The notes: a model not told the origin generated them from the letters alone. Counted from the stretch's first letter, positions 44,726 to 54,286 are shown. The stretch is 64,000 bases of DNA from F22 sp963675625 (GCA_963675625.1 OY776497.1:868001-932000); one strand, 5' to 3'. Made by a program: numbers and translations.

Positions 44726-46672
44726 ATGATACAACATGGATTTGTCAAAGTAGCAACAGCCAGCCCCATCATGGCACTTGCCGATCCACGCTCAAATGCG
44801 CAACGTCTGTATGCGTGCATGCAAGAGGCCCATCAGCAAGGTAGCCGATTGCTTGTGACTCCGGAATTGGGAATCACGGGATACAGTTGTGGGGATCTGT
44901 TTCAAAATAATCAGTTGCTAGACACCGCGTTGGAAAATCTGACTTGGTTAATACAAAAATCTTCGGAGGTCTCTGGCATGCTCACTGTAGTGGGCTGTCC
45001 GATGGCGTTAGGTGGGCAACTTATCAACGCAGCCGTAGTAATCGGTGACGGACAGGTGCATTGTATCGTAGCCAAGCAATACCTTCCTAATTATAAGGAG
45101 TTTTACGAGAAAAGATGGTTTACACCAGCATCGGACATTTTACCTCAAAGCTGCCAAATTAACGGACAAACAATAGCTATAGGTAACAAACCAACTGTGT
45201 TGCGTACACCATATTTCAATTTTGGAATTGAGATTTGTGAGGATCTATGGAGCCCTGCCCCTCCTAGCACTTTCTTGACTATGGCCAATGCGGATATTAT
45301 TGTCAATCTAAGTGCTGATACGGCTGCTGTGGGTAAACATGATTATCTAAAACAATTGGTCAGTCAACAATCTGCTCGTTGCATAGCAGGGTATATATAC
45401 TCCTCTTGTGGAAATGGCGAGAGTACTACCGATGTGGTTTTCCAAAGTTGCCTATATATCTACGAAAATGGACGATTGCTCGCAGAAGGGAAACGATTTA
45501 TCAACGATGCGCAAGTCATCTACTCAGAAATAGATATTCAATCACTTCGTAACGAACGTCGGACTAATTCTACGTTTAGCACAGCGATGCGTGTACACCA
45601 AAAGTCGCTACTTGAAACGATTTTTTATGATGTGCAACCACAAGATAAAAAGCTGCCACAAGCTTCTTTGACACGCTTCTTGCCCAAGACTCCATTTGTG
45701 CCAGGCGATGCACAAAGCAAAACAATACACTGCGAGGAAATCATATCGATCCAAGTAGCTGGGCTTGCTAATCGTCTACAACATATAGGTTGTCAACAAA
45801 TTGTTATTGGTATTTCGGGGGGACTAGACAGTACATTGGCTTTGCTTGTGTGCGTGGAAGCTTTTGATTATCTACAGTTAGATCGCAAAGGCATCATCGG
45901 GATTACCATGCCAGGATTTGGAACAACCGATCGTACATACACCAATGCCATGAATCTTATGACGGAGCTTGGCGTTACTATTCGTGAGATTTCTATCGCT
46001 GATGCTTGTATGCAACACTTTGAAGCCATCGGGCATGATCCATCTGTACATGATATTACTTATGAAAATGTACAAGCTCGTGAACGCACCAAGATACTTA
46101 TGAACGTAGCCAATCAGATGGGAGGTATCGTCATCGGTACAGGAGATATGAGTGAAATGGCTCTTGGGTGGGCCACATACAATGGAGATCATATGTCTAT
46201 GTATGCAGTCAATTGCAGTGTCCCTAAAACATTGGTACGTCATCTAGTGCTATGGTATGCTACACATAAACTCAGTGGTGCTACAAAAGTGACGCTACTA
46301 GACATTGCTGATACACCTATCAGTCCAGAATTAATTCCTGCGGATGAGAATGGAAATATCAAACAAAAGACTGAAGATTTAGTCGGTCCATATATCTTAC
46401 ATGACTTCTTCTTATATTACTTCTTACGTCACGGATTTGGTCCTGCAAAAATATACTTCCTAGCTCAATATACTTTTGCAGAGGATTTTGATAAAGAGAC
46501 GATACTGAAATGGTTGAAGATTTTCCATCGCCGATTCTTTCAGCAACAATTCAAACGCAGTTGTGTGCCTGATGGACCTAAAGTTGGTTCGGTAAGTCTT
46601 TCACCGCGTGGAGACTGGCGTATGCCTAGCGATGCGAAATGGTCTGCATGGGATGTCGATATAGATGTATAA
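44726..46672 (+). CDS. nadE: Glutamine-dependent NAD+ synthetase
   Basis: Last step of NAD synthesis: amidates nicotinic acid adenine dinucleotide, using ammonia from glutamine. The N-terminal nitrilase-type glutaminase (about 1-280) has its triad in TPELGITGYSCGD (Glu), PNYKEFYEKRWF (Lys) and GIEICEDLW (Cys); the synthetase domain (about 325-640) has the PP-loop GISGGLDSTLAL. The start at 44726 (MIQHGFVKVATASP) is chosen since the upstream in-frame residues lie within the promoter. Length 648 fits the bacterial long NadE. Confidence 0.96.
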   Translation: MIQHGFVKVATASPIMALADPRSNAQRLYACMQEAHQQGSRLLVTPELGITGYSCGDLFQNNQLLDTALENLTWLIQKSSEVSGMLTVVGCPMALGGQLINAAVVIGDGQVHCIVAKQYLPNYKEFYEKRWFTPASDILPQSCQINGQTIAIGNKPTVLRTPYFNFGIEICEDLWSPAPPSTFLTMANADIIVNLSADTAAVGKHDYLKQLVSQQSARCIAGYIYSSCGNGESTTDVVFQSCLYIYENGRLLAEGKRFINDAQVIYSEIDIQSLRNERRTNSTFSTAMRVHQKSLLETIFYDVQPQDKKLPQASLTRFLPKTPFVPGDAQSKTIHCEEIISIQVAGLANRLQHIGCQQIVIGISGGLDSTLALLVCVEAFDYLQLDRKGIIGITMPGFGTTDRTYTNAMNLMTELGVTIREISIADACMQHFEAIGHDPSVHDITYENVQARERTKILMNVANQMGGIVIGTGDMSEMALGWATYNGDHMSMYAVNCSVPKTLVRHLVLWYATHKLSGATKVTLLDIADTPISPELIPADENGNIKQKTEDLVGPYILHDFFLYYFLRHGFGPAKIYFLAQYTFAEDFDKETILKWLKIFHRRFFQQQFKRSCVPDGPKVGSVSLSPRGDWRMPSDAKWSAWDVDIDV

Positions 46673-46676
46673 ATAA

Positions 46677-46717
46677 AAAGATAGGGTGTAGCCTTTTTGA
46701 GGCTACACCCTATCTTT
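46677..46717. terminator. Bidirectional terminator, nadE / xthA operon
   Basis: Perfect 17-bp stem AAAGATAGGGTGTAGCC (46677-46693) with 46701-46717, loop TTTTTGA; between convergent genes. Confidence 0.9.
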
Positions 46718-46736
46718 CTGTATATACAAGAACACT

Positions 46737-47501
46737 TTAGTCCAAAATAATTCCGACAGGACAATGGTCAGAGCCGATCACCTCAGAGTTGATCCAGGCT
46801 TCCTTTAAACGTGGTAGCAGTGATTTACTCAATAAGAAGTAATCAATACGCCATCCCACATTCTTAGCTCGTGCCCCACCACGATAACTCCACCATGAAT
46901 AGGCTTCAGTTACATCAGGATGAAGGTAGCGAAAAGAATCAACAAGCCCACCCTGTGTAAAGCGGTCCATACCATCAATCTCCTTCTGTGTATATCCAGC
47001 TGATTTATTATAGTTTTGTTTAGGACGTGCCAAATCAACAGCCTGATGTGCTACATTAAAATCGCCGCACACAATCACAGGCTTGGTTTTCTCCAAATTC
47101 TTTAAATAGTCAAAAAATACCTGATCCCACCCACCACGATAATCTAATCTTGCCAATTCACTACCAGAATTGGGAACATAGACATTGACAAGGTAAAAGT
47201 CAGGATACTCAACACACTGCACTCGTCCCTCTTGATCATGCTCTTCAATACCGATATCGTGCACCACACCAATGGGTTCTTCTTTTGAAAGGATGGCAGT
47301 ACCTGAATAACCTTTTCTCACTGCCGAATTCATATATAGGTGGTACCCTTCAATATCTTGCAAAGCTTCACGTACTTGATCATCTTGTGCTTTGGTTTCT
47401 TGCACACAAAGAATATCTGGGTTTAGTGTAGCCAAAGTAGCAGGAAAATCTTTTTTCATCACGGCACGAATACCATTGACATTCCAAGAAATCAATTTCA
47501 T
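46737..47501 (-). CDS. xthA: Exodeoxyribonuclease III / AP endonuclease
   Basis: Base-excision-repair nuclease of the EEP fold, 254 residues. The motifs are all present: MKLISWNVNGIRAVM (start), LCVQETKAQ (metal Glu), NVYVPNSG, GDFNVAHQAVDLARPK (catalytic Asp/Asn), WRIDYFLLS and GSDHCPVGIILD (catalytic Asp-His). It is the last gene of a six-gene operon beginning with purU and lies 16 bases after the ferritin gene, a sensible pairing of iron storage with oxidative-damage repair. Confidence 0.94.
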   Translation of the reverse strand: MKLISWNVNGIRAVMKKDFPATLATLNPDILCVQETKAQDDQVREALQDIEGYHLYMNSAVRKGYSGTAILSKEEPIGVVHDIGIEEHDQEGRVQCVEYPDFYLVNVYVPNSGSELARLDYRGGWDQVFFDYLKNLEKTKPVIVCGDFNVAHQAVDLARPKQNYNKSAGYTQKEIDGMDRFTQGGLVDSFRYLHPDVTEAYSWWSYRGGARAKNVGWRIDYFLLSKSLLPRLKEAWINSEVIGSDHCPVGIILD

Positions 47502-47517
47502 ATACTATATATACAGT

Positions 47518-48027
47518 TTATACAATTGGTGCAGTAAAGGTTCTTGTGGCACATTCCTTATCCAAGAAAAATACTCCATTACCATTACTACCAGTCATTT
47601 TTATATTATTCAATAAGTCACTCACAGTAGCTTCTTCTTCTACTTGTTCATCAACATAGAATTTCAGAAAGCTCTGCGTAGCGTGGTCGCGCTCTTCGAT
47701 AGCCACATCCATACATTCATTAATTAGTTCGCTGACTTGTTCCTCATGTTTTAAGGTGTCTTCGAATACATGTAATAGGTTATCCCAGACAGTAGGCACT
47801 TCAGCTATTGGTTGTAATAATACCCGTCCACCACGTTCATTGACATAGTCAATCATATGCATCAGATGAAAAGTTTCTTCTTCATATTGCACTCTCATCC
47901 AAGTTGCAAAGCCATTCAATCCTTCAGCAGCCAAATAATTAGACATAGAAAGGTACAAATAAGCCGACCATGCTTCAGCATTAATCTGAGCATTCAATTT
48001 GTTTTCAACACGTTTTTTTAAGGCCAT
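47518..48027 (-). CDS. ftnA: Ferritin (non-haem, FtnA-type)
   Basis: Iron-storage cage protein of 169 residues. The ferroxidase centre is recognisable: Glu in QINAEAWSAYLYLSM (about 18), EEETFHLMHM (Glu about 51, His about 54), the long third helix FEDTLKHEEQVSELINECM (Glu about 94) and DEQVEEEATV (about 127-134). No haem-binding methionine typical of bacterioferritin at the expected place is obvious. In an operon upstream of xthA. Confidence 0.92.
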   Translation of the reverse strand: MALKKRVENKLNAQINAEAWSAYLYLSMSNYLAAEGLNGFATWMRVQYEEETFHLMHMIDYVNERGGRVLLQPIAEVPTVWDNLLHVFEDTLKHEEQVSELINECMDVAIEERDHATQSFLKFYVDEQVEEEATVSDLLNNIKMTGSNGNGVFFLDKECATRTFTAPIV

Positions 48028-48052
48028 AATTACTGTATTTAGTGTTTATATT

Positions 48053-49522
48053 CTACTTCTCCAGTAAGTGTTTCCACGCTTGGGGAAGGTACTCAATAAT
48101 ATCACCTGCATGCATCGCAATTGGAGTCAATGCTTCGGCAGCCAAATCTCCAGCTAAACCATGTATATAGACTCCTAATCGTACTGCATCTTCTGGAGCA
48201 TATCCATGAGCAAGCAAGCCAAGCAAAACACCAGAGAGGACATCTCCACTACCACCAGTTGCCATACCAGCATTGCCAGTAGGGTTTATAAACAAGGAAC
48301 CATCTGGGTAACAAATGGCACTGTTATGGCCCTTCACAACAACATAGCAGTTGTAATCCTTAGCAATACGCTCTGCTTGCACAATCAAATCCATAACAGA
48401 AGCACAACGACAAGACAAGCGCTCAAGTTCCTTCAAATGTGGTGTCAAGATAGAACCATCAGGAATATGACGCATCATCTCTTTATGATTGGCCATTAGA
48501 TTTAGTGCATCAGCATCTAAAACACATGGAATATTCATCAACTTAAGGGCACGTAAAGTATGATCGAGAGCCACACCTGTATCTGGATTTTGCCCTAAGC
48601 CAGGACCAATACACACATGTGAAAAATGTTCTAAGTCATCTATATTATCTCTCCAGCAATGTGGGTTCTCATCTAAAAGCACCATTGCTTGTGGCACTTG
48701 ATTCTGTAATATTTCTCGATTACAGAGGCAAGAGAAACAAGTCAATTTACCAACCCCACTTCGCATAGCTCCTTTGGCAGCCATCACAGCTGCACCAGCC
48801 ATACCAGTACTACCAGCTACAAGCAATGCATTGCCAAAGGTGCCCTTATGAGCCCATTCAGACATCGTTTGTACACGCGCCTTAATACGTGCTTCGTTGA
48901 TCATGCGATACTCAACTTTCTCTTGATGCCAGATACTCCCTACTTCATCAGGGGCATAGGCCACTTCAAAAACTCTACCCATTGCTCGTACAGCATCACT
49001 AAGATACTTGACAATCAATGGTAAAGTTAAGATGGTGGCTTGTGGTTCGACCATCACTTGATTTTTTCCAAGATTGCTACCATCGGCATACATACCTGAA
49101 GGTAAAGTCAAAGAAATCGTTAATGGATCTACACTATTAATATAGTTGATCATTGCTTCAAAACCACCAACCAACGGCGTTTCGCATTCGATACCAAACA
49201 AACCATCAATCACGACATCTGTAGGGTCAAAAGCAATAGGTTCAAAATTTGTTTCTACAGTGATCACATCTATAGATGCAGGAACACGCTCACGCATGCG
49301 ACGATTATCTTCACTGTGTGCACCACGTGGGGTGACATGCACTAAAGTAATACCATCGCTTACTCGTGGAGAGAGGGCAGCCAAGGCACTGGCCGTGCCC
49401 ATAGTCAACACCCCATTTTCTTCTGGTCCTGCAAAAAAGTAAATGCGAGACAATCGCTGCGTTTTTTGTAGCGAGGTTATAGCTTGCACTAAGGTTTGTG
49501 CAACCGATACATAAGATGCCAT
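48053..49522 (-). CDS. nnr: Bifunctional NAD(P)H-hydrate epimerase / ADP-dependent dehydratase
   Basis: Repairs NADHX/NADPHX, damaged nicotinamide cofactors. The N-terminal YjeF_N part (about 1-210) is divergent but keeps IYFFAGPEENGVLTM, VVIDGLFGI and LTLPSGMYADGS; the C-terminal YjeF_C kinase-fold domain (about 220-489) is clear: KGTFGNALLVAGSTGMAGAAVMAAKGAMRSGVG (split across the ATP site), HVCIGPGLGQNPDTG, and NPTGNAGMATGGSGDVLSG with the catalytic Asp. It overlaps almost end to end with the FKBP gene (3-base gap). Confidence 0.9.
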   Translation of the reverse strand: MASYVSVAQTLVQAITSLQKTQRLSRIYFFAGPEENGVLTMGTASALAALSPRVSDGITLVHVTPRGAHSEDNRRMRERVPASIDVITVETNFEPIAFDPTDVVIDGLFGIECETPLVGGFEAMINYINSVDPLTISLTLPSGMYADGSNLGKNQVMVEPQATILTLPLIVKYLSDAVRAMGRVFEVAYAPDEVGSIWHQEKVEYRMINEARIKARVQTMSEWAHKGTFGNALLVAGSTGMAGAAVMAAKGAMRSGVGKLTCFSCLCNREILQNQVPQAMVLLDENPHCWRDNIDDLEHFSHVCIGPGLGQNPDTGVALDHTLRALKLMNIPCVLDADALNLMANHKEMMRHIPDGSILTPHLKELERLSCRCASVMDLIVQAERIAKDYNCYVVVKGHNSAICYPDGSLFINPTGNAGMATGGSGDVLSGVLLGLLAHGYAPEDAVRLGVYIHGLAGDLAAEALTPIAMHAGDIIEYLPQAWKHLLEK

Positions 49523-49525
49523 GTG

Positions 49526-49936
49526 TTATCGTACGCCTAAGAGTTCAACTTCAAATATCAATGTCGAGTAGGCCTTAATAGGTCCAGAACCTCGTTTACC
49601 ATATCCTAATTCCCATGGGATATAAATCATCCATCGAGAACCTAGTGGCATCACTTTTAAAGCCTCTTGCCACCCATCAATAACTTCATTGACACGAAAA
49701 GTTGCTGGCTTTTTGCGTTTCCAACTATTATCAAACTCTTTACCATTAATGGTTTCTCCTCGATAATGTACTTTGACCATGCTTTTCGCTTTAGGAATAG
49801 GGCCATTACCCTTTAAGATGACCTTGTATTGCACCCCACATGGCAATTCCATGATACCGTCTTCATTGGCATTGTCAATCAACCAACGTTCATTTTCTTC
49901 TCTATAATTCTGATAGTCTCTATATGTTGCTGCCAT
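49526..49936 (-). CDS. Cytosolic FKBP-type peptidyl-prolyl isomerase
   Basis: A 136-residue protein with an FKBP domain (about 45-135): VKVHYRGETINGKEFDNSW, NEVIDGWQEALKVMPLGSRWMIYIPWELGYG and a final STLIFEVELLGV strand. No signal peptide, so it acts in the cytoplasm, unlike the many exported FKBPs of the phylum. The short charged N-terminal extension (YRDYQNYREENERWL) is helical. Operon member. Confidence 0.9.
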   Translation of the reverse strand: MAATYRDYQNYREENERWLIDNANEDGIMELPCGVQYKVILKGNGPIPKAKSMVKVHYRGETINGKEFDNSWKRKKPATFRVNEVIDGWQEALKVMPLGSRWMIYIPWELGYGKRGSGPIKAYSTLIFEVELLGVR

Positions 49937-49941
49937 ATTAT

Positions 49942-50292
49942 TTATAATGCTGTCTTTTCGTAATCTGCCTCTTTAAAACCAAACAAAACTCCTTTGTCGC
50001 TAACTAATATAGGACGCTTCACGAGCATTCCATCTGTAGCTAATAAATCCAATAAAGTTTCGGTATCTTCTTCTTTCAGACGGTCTTTCAAACCCATTTG
50101 GCGATACAACTGTCCACTAGTATTGAACAGTTTATTGATAGTCAAGCCACTTTTTTCAAACCACTCCGCAATTTCTTCTCGAGTAGGATTGTTTACTTGA
50201 ATATCTCTTTTTTCAAAAGTGACCCCTTGTTCGACTAACCACTTTTCGGCTTTCTTACAAGTAGAACACTTCGTATGACAGATAAATAACAT
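49942..50292 (-). CDS. ArsC/Spx-family thioredoxin-fold protein (YffB-like)
   Basis: A 116-residue ArsC-family protein. It begins MLFICHTKCSTCKKAEKWL with a CSTC redox pair, followed by FEKRDIQVNNPTREEIAEWFEKSG, the LFNTSGQLYRQMGLKDRL block and the cis-Pro region VKRPILVSDKGVLFGF. Arsenate reductases and Spx share this outline; no arsenic genes are near, so a general thiol-reductase or regulator role is more likely. Confidence 0.87.
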   Translation of the reverse strand: MLFICHTKCSTCKKAEKWLVEQGVTFEKRDIQVNNPTREEIAEWFEKSGLTINKLFNTSGQLYRQMGLKDRLKEEDTETLLDLLATDGMLVKRPILVSDKGVLFGFKEADYEKTAL

Positions 50293-50322
50293 AGTCTTGT
50301 ATAGTCTTGGTTAAACAAAAAA

Positions 50323-51180
50323 TTAATTGAAGATGACCGTCTTATTACCATACACAAGTACCTTGTGCTCAATATGTTTTTGTACAGCATGCGATAATAC
50401 AATCTTCTCTAAATCTTTTCCCTTATTGACTAATACTGGTATTTGATCTTTGTGCGTTACACGCACCACGTCTTGCACAATGATAGGGCCAGCATCCAAG
50501 TCGGCTGTTACATAGTGACTAGTTGCTCCAATAATCTTCACGCCGCGCTGATGGGCTTGATGGTAGGGACGAGCCCCAGCGAAAGCTGGAAGAAACGAAT
50601 GATGAATATTGATGATCCTATTTTCATAGGTATCAATCATCTGCTGAGAAATGACTTGCATATAACGAGCCAGCACAATAAAGTCAATATCATGCTCCTT
50701 CAACAAGTCCATTTCTTTGATTTCTTGTTCCAGTTTATTTGCTTTGCTAATTGGAAAAAGATAGAAAGGAATGCCAAATCGATCTGCTACATGTTGTAAA
50801 TCTGGGTGATTGCTGATAATTAAAGGAATTTCGACTTCCCATTCTCCAGATGTATATCTAGACAACAAATCAAAAAGACAGTGTGACATCTTGCTGACAA
50901 AGATAGCCATTTTTGGTCTACGATCACTAAAATATAGACTAAATTCCATATTATATTTCTGCGCATACAACGTAAAAAAGTAATCATACACCTTGTCTTG
51001 AGGAATCATAAATCCCTGAAGTTGCCATTCTATCCTCATAAAGAATCGATTCTCTTCACGGTCTACCCACTGATCCAAATAAATAATATTTCCCTTATTG
51101 ACTGTAATAAAATTAGTCACCTCGGCCAAAATACCGGGTTTGTCTGGACAGTGTAGTAATAATTTTGCAGTTGTACTCAT
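50323..51180 (-). CDS. purU: Formyltetrahydrofolate deformylase
   Basis: Hydrolyses 10-formyl-THF to formate and THF, balancing one-carbon pools. The 285-residue protein has an N-terminal ACT domain (about 5-80: AKLLLHCPDKPGILAEVTNFI) and a formyltransferase domain with the catalytic NIHHSFLPAFAGARPYHQAHQRGVKIIGATSHY region (split here: Asn-His at about 211) and Asp in DLDAGPIIVQD. First gene of the six-gene operon; CAAAGATA at 51211-51218 is its likely -7 element. Confidence 0.95.
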   Translation of the reverse strand: MSTTAKLLLHCPDKPGILAEVTNFITVNKGNIIYLDQWVDREENRFFMRIEWQLQGFMIPQDKVYDYFFTLYAQKYNMEFSLYFSDRRPKMAIFVSKMSHCLFDLLSRYTSGEWEVEIPLIISNHPDLQHVADRFGIPFYLFPISKANKLEQEIKEMDLLKEHDIDFIVLARYMQVISQQMIDTYENRIINIHHSFLPAFAGARPYHQAHQRGVKIIGATSHYVTADLDAGPIIVQDVVRVTHKDQIPVLVNKGKDLEKIVLSHAVQKHIEHKVLVYGNKTVIFN

Positions 51181-51286
51181 ATCCTATTGTTTTTGGTTTA
51201 TCATGAAACGCAAAGATAACAAATTAACAGAGATATAGTCCGCTAAAAGCATAAATTATTACTAAACTACCCATTTGTAATACAAA

Positions 51287-51853
51287 CTATGGTTTTTGCT
51301 GTTTATCTGGTACATCCTCACAAGTACAACGATAGGTAATCATAACGACCCCATTATCGTAAGAGCGACACGCATGTAAGGCCCAAAAATGTGATGATTC
51401 ATGTGCTTGGAATAGCGGAATTCCCTCTCCTAGTGTAATCGGCATGACACATAACTGAATTTCGTCTACAAGTCCAGCATCCAATAAAATACCATTGAGA
51501 ACACCACCTCCCACAAGCCAAATATCTTGACCATCTTGCGCTTTAAGATCTTGCACAAAATCAACAAAATCTGTCGTCACAAAAGTCACATCCATTTGTG
51601 GAGCAAATAAAAATGGGTCTCGCGTCATGACGTAAGTCTGATGCCCTGAATATGGCCAAGGGATATTCATTCCCAAAATACTCAAATAGGTACCACTACC
51701 CATTAATAGCGTATCTATATGTTTATACATACTTTTGTAGCCATAATCCTCACCTTCGAGAATATTGAACTTATCCAACCAAGCCACCCCTTTATCGGTC
51801 GTAGCGATAAAGTTATCAATAGACGATGCAATGTATAAAATAATTTTTCTCAT
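51287..51853 (-). CDS. RibD C-terminal / dihydrofolate reductase-like protein
   Basis: A 188-residue protein of the RibD_C family (DHFR fold, NADPH-dependent). It starts MRKIILYIASSIDNFIATTDKG, then ILMGSGTYLSILG, TYVMTRDPFL and the NADPH-site DIWLVGGGVLNGILLDAGLVDEIQLCVMPITLGEG. Substrate unknown; these proteins often act on folates, pterins or riboflavin precursors. The frame is open to 51955 but a promoter (51931-51961) overlies that start, so 51853 is used. Confidence 0.85.
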   Translation of the reverse strand: MRKIILYIASSIDNFIATTDKGVAWLDKFNILEGEDYGYKSMYKHIDTLLMGSGTYLSILGMNIPWPYSGHQTYVMTRDPFLFAPQMDVTFVTTDFVDFVQDLKAQDGQDIWLVGGGVLNGILLDAGLVDEIQLCVMPITLGEGIPLFQAHESSHFWALHACRSYDNGVVMITYRCTCEDVPDKQQKP

Positions 51854-51930
51854 ATGTTTGTAATTTAGAAAGTGAATCTTCCAAAAAAGCATCTCATTAC
51901 ACCTAGACGATGTACAAGTGTCTACTGAGA

Positions 51931-51961
51931 CAAAGATAAGAAAATTTGTAAACAAAACAAA
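51931..51961 (-). promoter_or_regulatory. RibD_C gene promoter
   Basis: On the minus strand TTTG (51961-51958), 19 bases, TATCTTTG (51938-51931). Expected transcription start near 51924 gives a leader of about 70 bases. Confidence 0.65.
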
Positions 51962-52103
51962 TAATAAGATAAATACTTAATAGATCTTCTATTCACTCTA
52001 CTGTTATCAATTAAATATGGGAAAATATTATTACATTTGTCGATACTCAAAACACAAATCTTAGATCATTTAAATTATTATTTTTTAAACCAAAAAGAAA
52101 GAC

Positions 52104-53693
52104 ATGAAATCAATGCATTATTCTTGGGGCATTTTATTTGCTCTTCTAATGGCATGCAGTCAGACTATGACTGTGCAAACAGTTCAAGCACAGGAAAAAA
52201 AAACCGATTCTGGATACAACAATCCAGTTATTTCTGGCTTCAACCCCGACCCTAGTGTATGTCGTAAAGACAGCGATTATTATTTGGTAACCAGTAGTTT
52301 TGAGTATTTTCCTGGTGTACCGATCTACCACTCAAAGGACCTTATTCATTGGGAACAAATTGGTCATTGCCTTACCAGACGTTCACAATTAAATCTTGAA
52401 AAAGCTTGGGTCTCTGGAGGTATCTTTGCGCCAACCATTCGTTATCACAAAGGTATTTTCTATATGATTACCACCAATACCAGTGATAAGGGCAACTTTA
52501 TTGTTCACACCAAAGATCCAGCTGGAGAATGGTCAGATCCAGTATGGTTAGTGCAAAAAGGAATAGACCCTTCTCTATTTTGGGATAATGACACTTGTTA
52601 TCTAGTAAGTAACCCTAATGGTGGTATTTGCTTAAGCGAAATCAATCCAATAACAGGTGAACAGCTTAGTCCCACAAAATGCATATGGTATGGTACAGGA
52701 GGTCGATATCCAGAAGCTCCACATATCTACAAAAAAGATGGATACTTTTATCTGACAATAGCTGAGGGTGGAACTGAGTATGCTCACAAAGTTACTGTAG
52801 CTCGAGCTATAGATATTTACGGACCATACACTAGCAATCCTGCCAATCCAATCCTGACTCATTCAAGAAGATTGGTCGAATCAAATCCTATTCAGGGAAC
52901 TGGACACGCAGATTTTATACAAGCTCATGATGGATCGTGGTGGACTGTCTTCTTAGGTTTCCGTCCAGGCGATGGCAGACATCATGTAATGGGTAGAGAA
53001 ACTTTCTTGGCTCCTGTAGAATGGGGTAAAGGTGCATGGCCTGTAATTTACAACAAAGGCTATGTTGATACGCTCATGATCACTAAAACTTTGCCAGAAA
53101 GACCTCTTAAAGATAATTTTAGCGATGCATCAACTGATTTTTCAGAATCACAACTTGGTTATTCATGGATGTATATCCGCAATCCTCACTTTGAGAATTA
53201 CAGCTTAAAAGAAAAACCAGGCTATCTAGTTCTAAAAGCTACCCAAAAACAAATTAAAGATATTGCTTCTCCTACTTTTGTGGGAACTCGCCAAAATCAT
53301 ATGGCACAAACCGTGAGTACCAATGTACAAATCATTCGACCAGGGAAATTATTACAAACTGGTTTGACTGTATTCCAAAACCCGACTCATCATTATGATG
53401 TGCAACTGGTACGTAAAGGGAATGATACATATGTACAAGTACATGTACGCGTCGGTAGAATAGATTACATCGCTAAAGAAATGAGTATCCCATCACAACC
53501 TACGACTCTTAAAGTTGTTGCGGATAAATACTCGTATGTTTTTTATTGCAATGATACACGCCTCATAGATTTGGACACACGCTATCTTAGTAGTGAAACA
53601 GCTAGTGGATTTACTGGAGTATTATTTGGATTATTTGCACAATCAAACGACGGCAATGGAGCTGCTGCATTTGATTGGTATAAGACAAAATAA
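52104..53693 (+). CDS. Glycoside hydrolase family 43 (beta-xylosidase / arabinofuranosidase-like)
   Basis: Exported enzyme of 529 residues that probably removes xylose or arabinose from plant or host glycans. The N-terminus is a signal sequence; LLMAC could also act as a lipobox. The five-bladed propeller (about 35-330) shows the GH43 acids: Asp in FNPDPSVCR, Asp in GIDPSLFWD, Glu in RYPEAPHIY. The C-terminal domain (about 335-529) is a GH43_C2/DUF1349-like beta-sandwich. No SusC/SusD or regulator genes adjoin it, so it is not in a typical polysaccharide utilisation locus. TACATTTG at 52032-52039 is a likely -7 element. Confidence 0.92.
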   Translation: MKSMHYSWGILFALLMACSQTMTVQTVQAQEKKTDSGYNNPVISGFNPDPSVCRKDSDYYLVTSSFEYFPGVPIYHSKDLIHWEQIGHCLTRRSQLNLEKAWVSGGIFAPTIRYHKGIFYMITTNTSDKGNFIVHTKDPAGEWSDPVWLVQKGIDPSLFWDNDTCYLVSNPNGGICLSEINPITGEQLSPTKCIWYGTGGRYPEAPHIYKKDGYFYLTIAEGGTEYAHKVTVARAIDIYGPYTSNPANPILTHSRRLVESNPIQGTGHADFIQAHDGSWWTVFLGFRPGDGRHHVMGRETFLAPVEWGKGAWPVIYNKGYVDTLMITKTLPERPLKDNFSDASTDFSESQLGYSWMYIRNPHFENYSLKEKPGYLVLKATQKQIKDIASPTFVGTRQNHMAQTVSTNVQIIRPGKLLQTGLTVFQNPTHHYDVQLVRKGNDTYVQVHVRVGRIDYIAKEMSIPSQPTTLKVVADKYSYVFYCNDTRLIDLDTRYLSSETASGFTGVLFGLFAQSNDGNGAAAFDWYKTK

Positions 53694-53712
53694 AGAAATG
53701 ATTTAGATACAA

Positions 53713-53745
53713 AAATAGGATGAATCTTCATGATTCATCCTATTT
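53713..53745. terminator. Bidirectional terminator, GH43 / small acidic protein gene
   Basis: Perfect 14-bp stem AAATAGGATGAATC (53713-53726) with 53732-53745, loop TTCAT; between convergent genes. Confidence 0.85.
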
Positions 53746-53775
53746 GTATATATGTTCAAAATCACTTGTGTGATC

Positions 53776-54237
53776 TTATTCTTCCATCAATTTTTTCAAG
53801 AAAGCATTGAGCTCTTCATCCAAGTTTTCAAGTAAACCTTCACCCAAAATCAAGGTATCATCATCAATCAACAACAAATCGATGATAGTCTCTCCTTCTA
53901 CATCTGAAAGAACAAAGCTATAAGGCTTCATAATATGCACATTTTCAAAAACGTGCTCATCACGCAGTTTCTGCAAAAGGCTAGTCAAACGCTGACTCAT
54001 GGCACGAAGCAATCGCTCATCTGCACCACCATCATCTAGTTCTTTCCACTCGTCAATATCACACTGGGCAAGGACCTCATTTTCCTCATCCATAATAGTC
54101 AACATTGCTTGGTCTGTATCTGCATACATGTAAATGTCTGTAGCTATTGCAGTAGCTTCAGTCAGAGCAGTATAAGGTTCTATAGCGGTACGAACAGCCT
54201 GCTCAATAGCCAAAAGAGTTTCTTTAGATAGTTTCAT
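53776..54237 (-). CDS. Acidic cytosolic protein of unknown function
   Basis: A 153-residue protein without signal peptide or membrane helix. It is strongly acidic (EEN, DEWKELDDGGADE, LLIDDDTLILGEGLLENLDEEL) and predicted mixed alpha/beta. The order helix - strand-rich middle (ATDIYMYADTDQAMLTIMDEENEVLAQCD) - helix - strands (KPYSFVLSDVEGETIIDLLLIDDD) - helix looks like one compact domain. I do not recognise the family; it is probably a conserved Bacteroidales protein. It stands alone between a hairpin terminator and a lipoprotein gene on the same strand 50 bases upstream. Confidence 0.75.
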   Translation of the reverse strand: MKLSKETLLAIEQAVRTAIEPYTALTEATAIATDIYMYADTDQAMLTIMDEENEVLAQCDIDEWKELDDGGADERLLRAMSQRLTSLLQKLRDEHVFENVHIMKPYSFVLSDVEGETIIDLLLIDDDTLILGEGLLENLDEELNAFLKKLMEE

Positions 54238-54286
54238 GGAGCAAATATACTATTTTTTTAATTAATAAATCAAAGTCATGCTTTTT

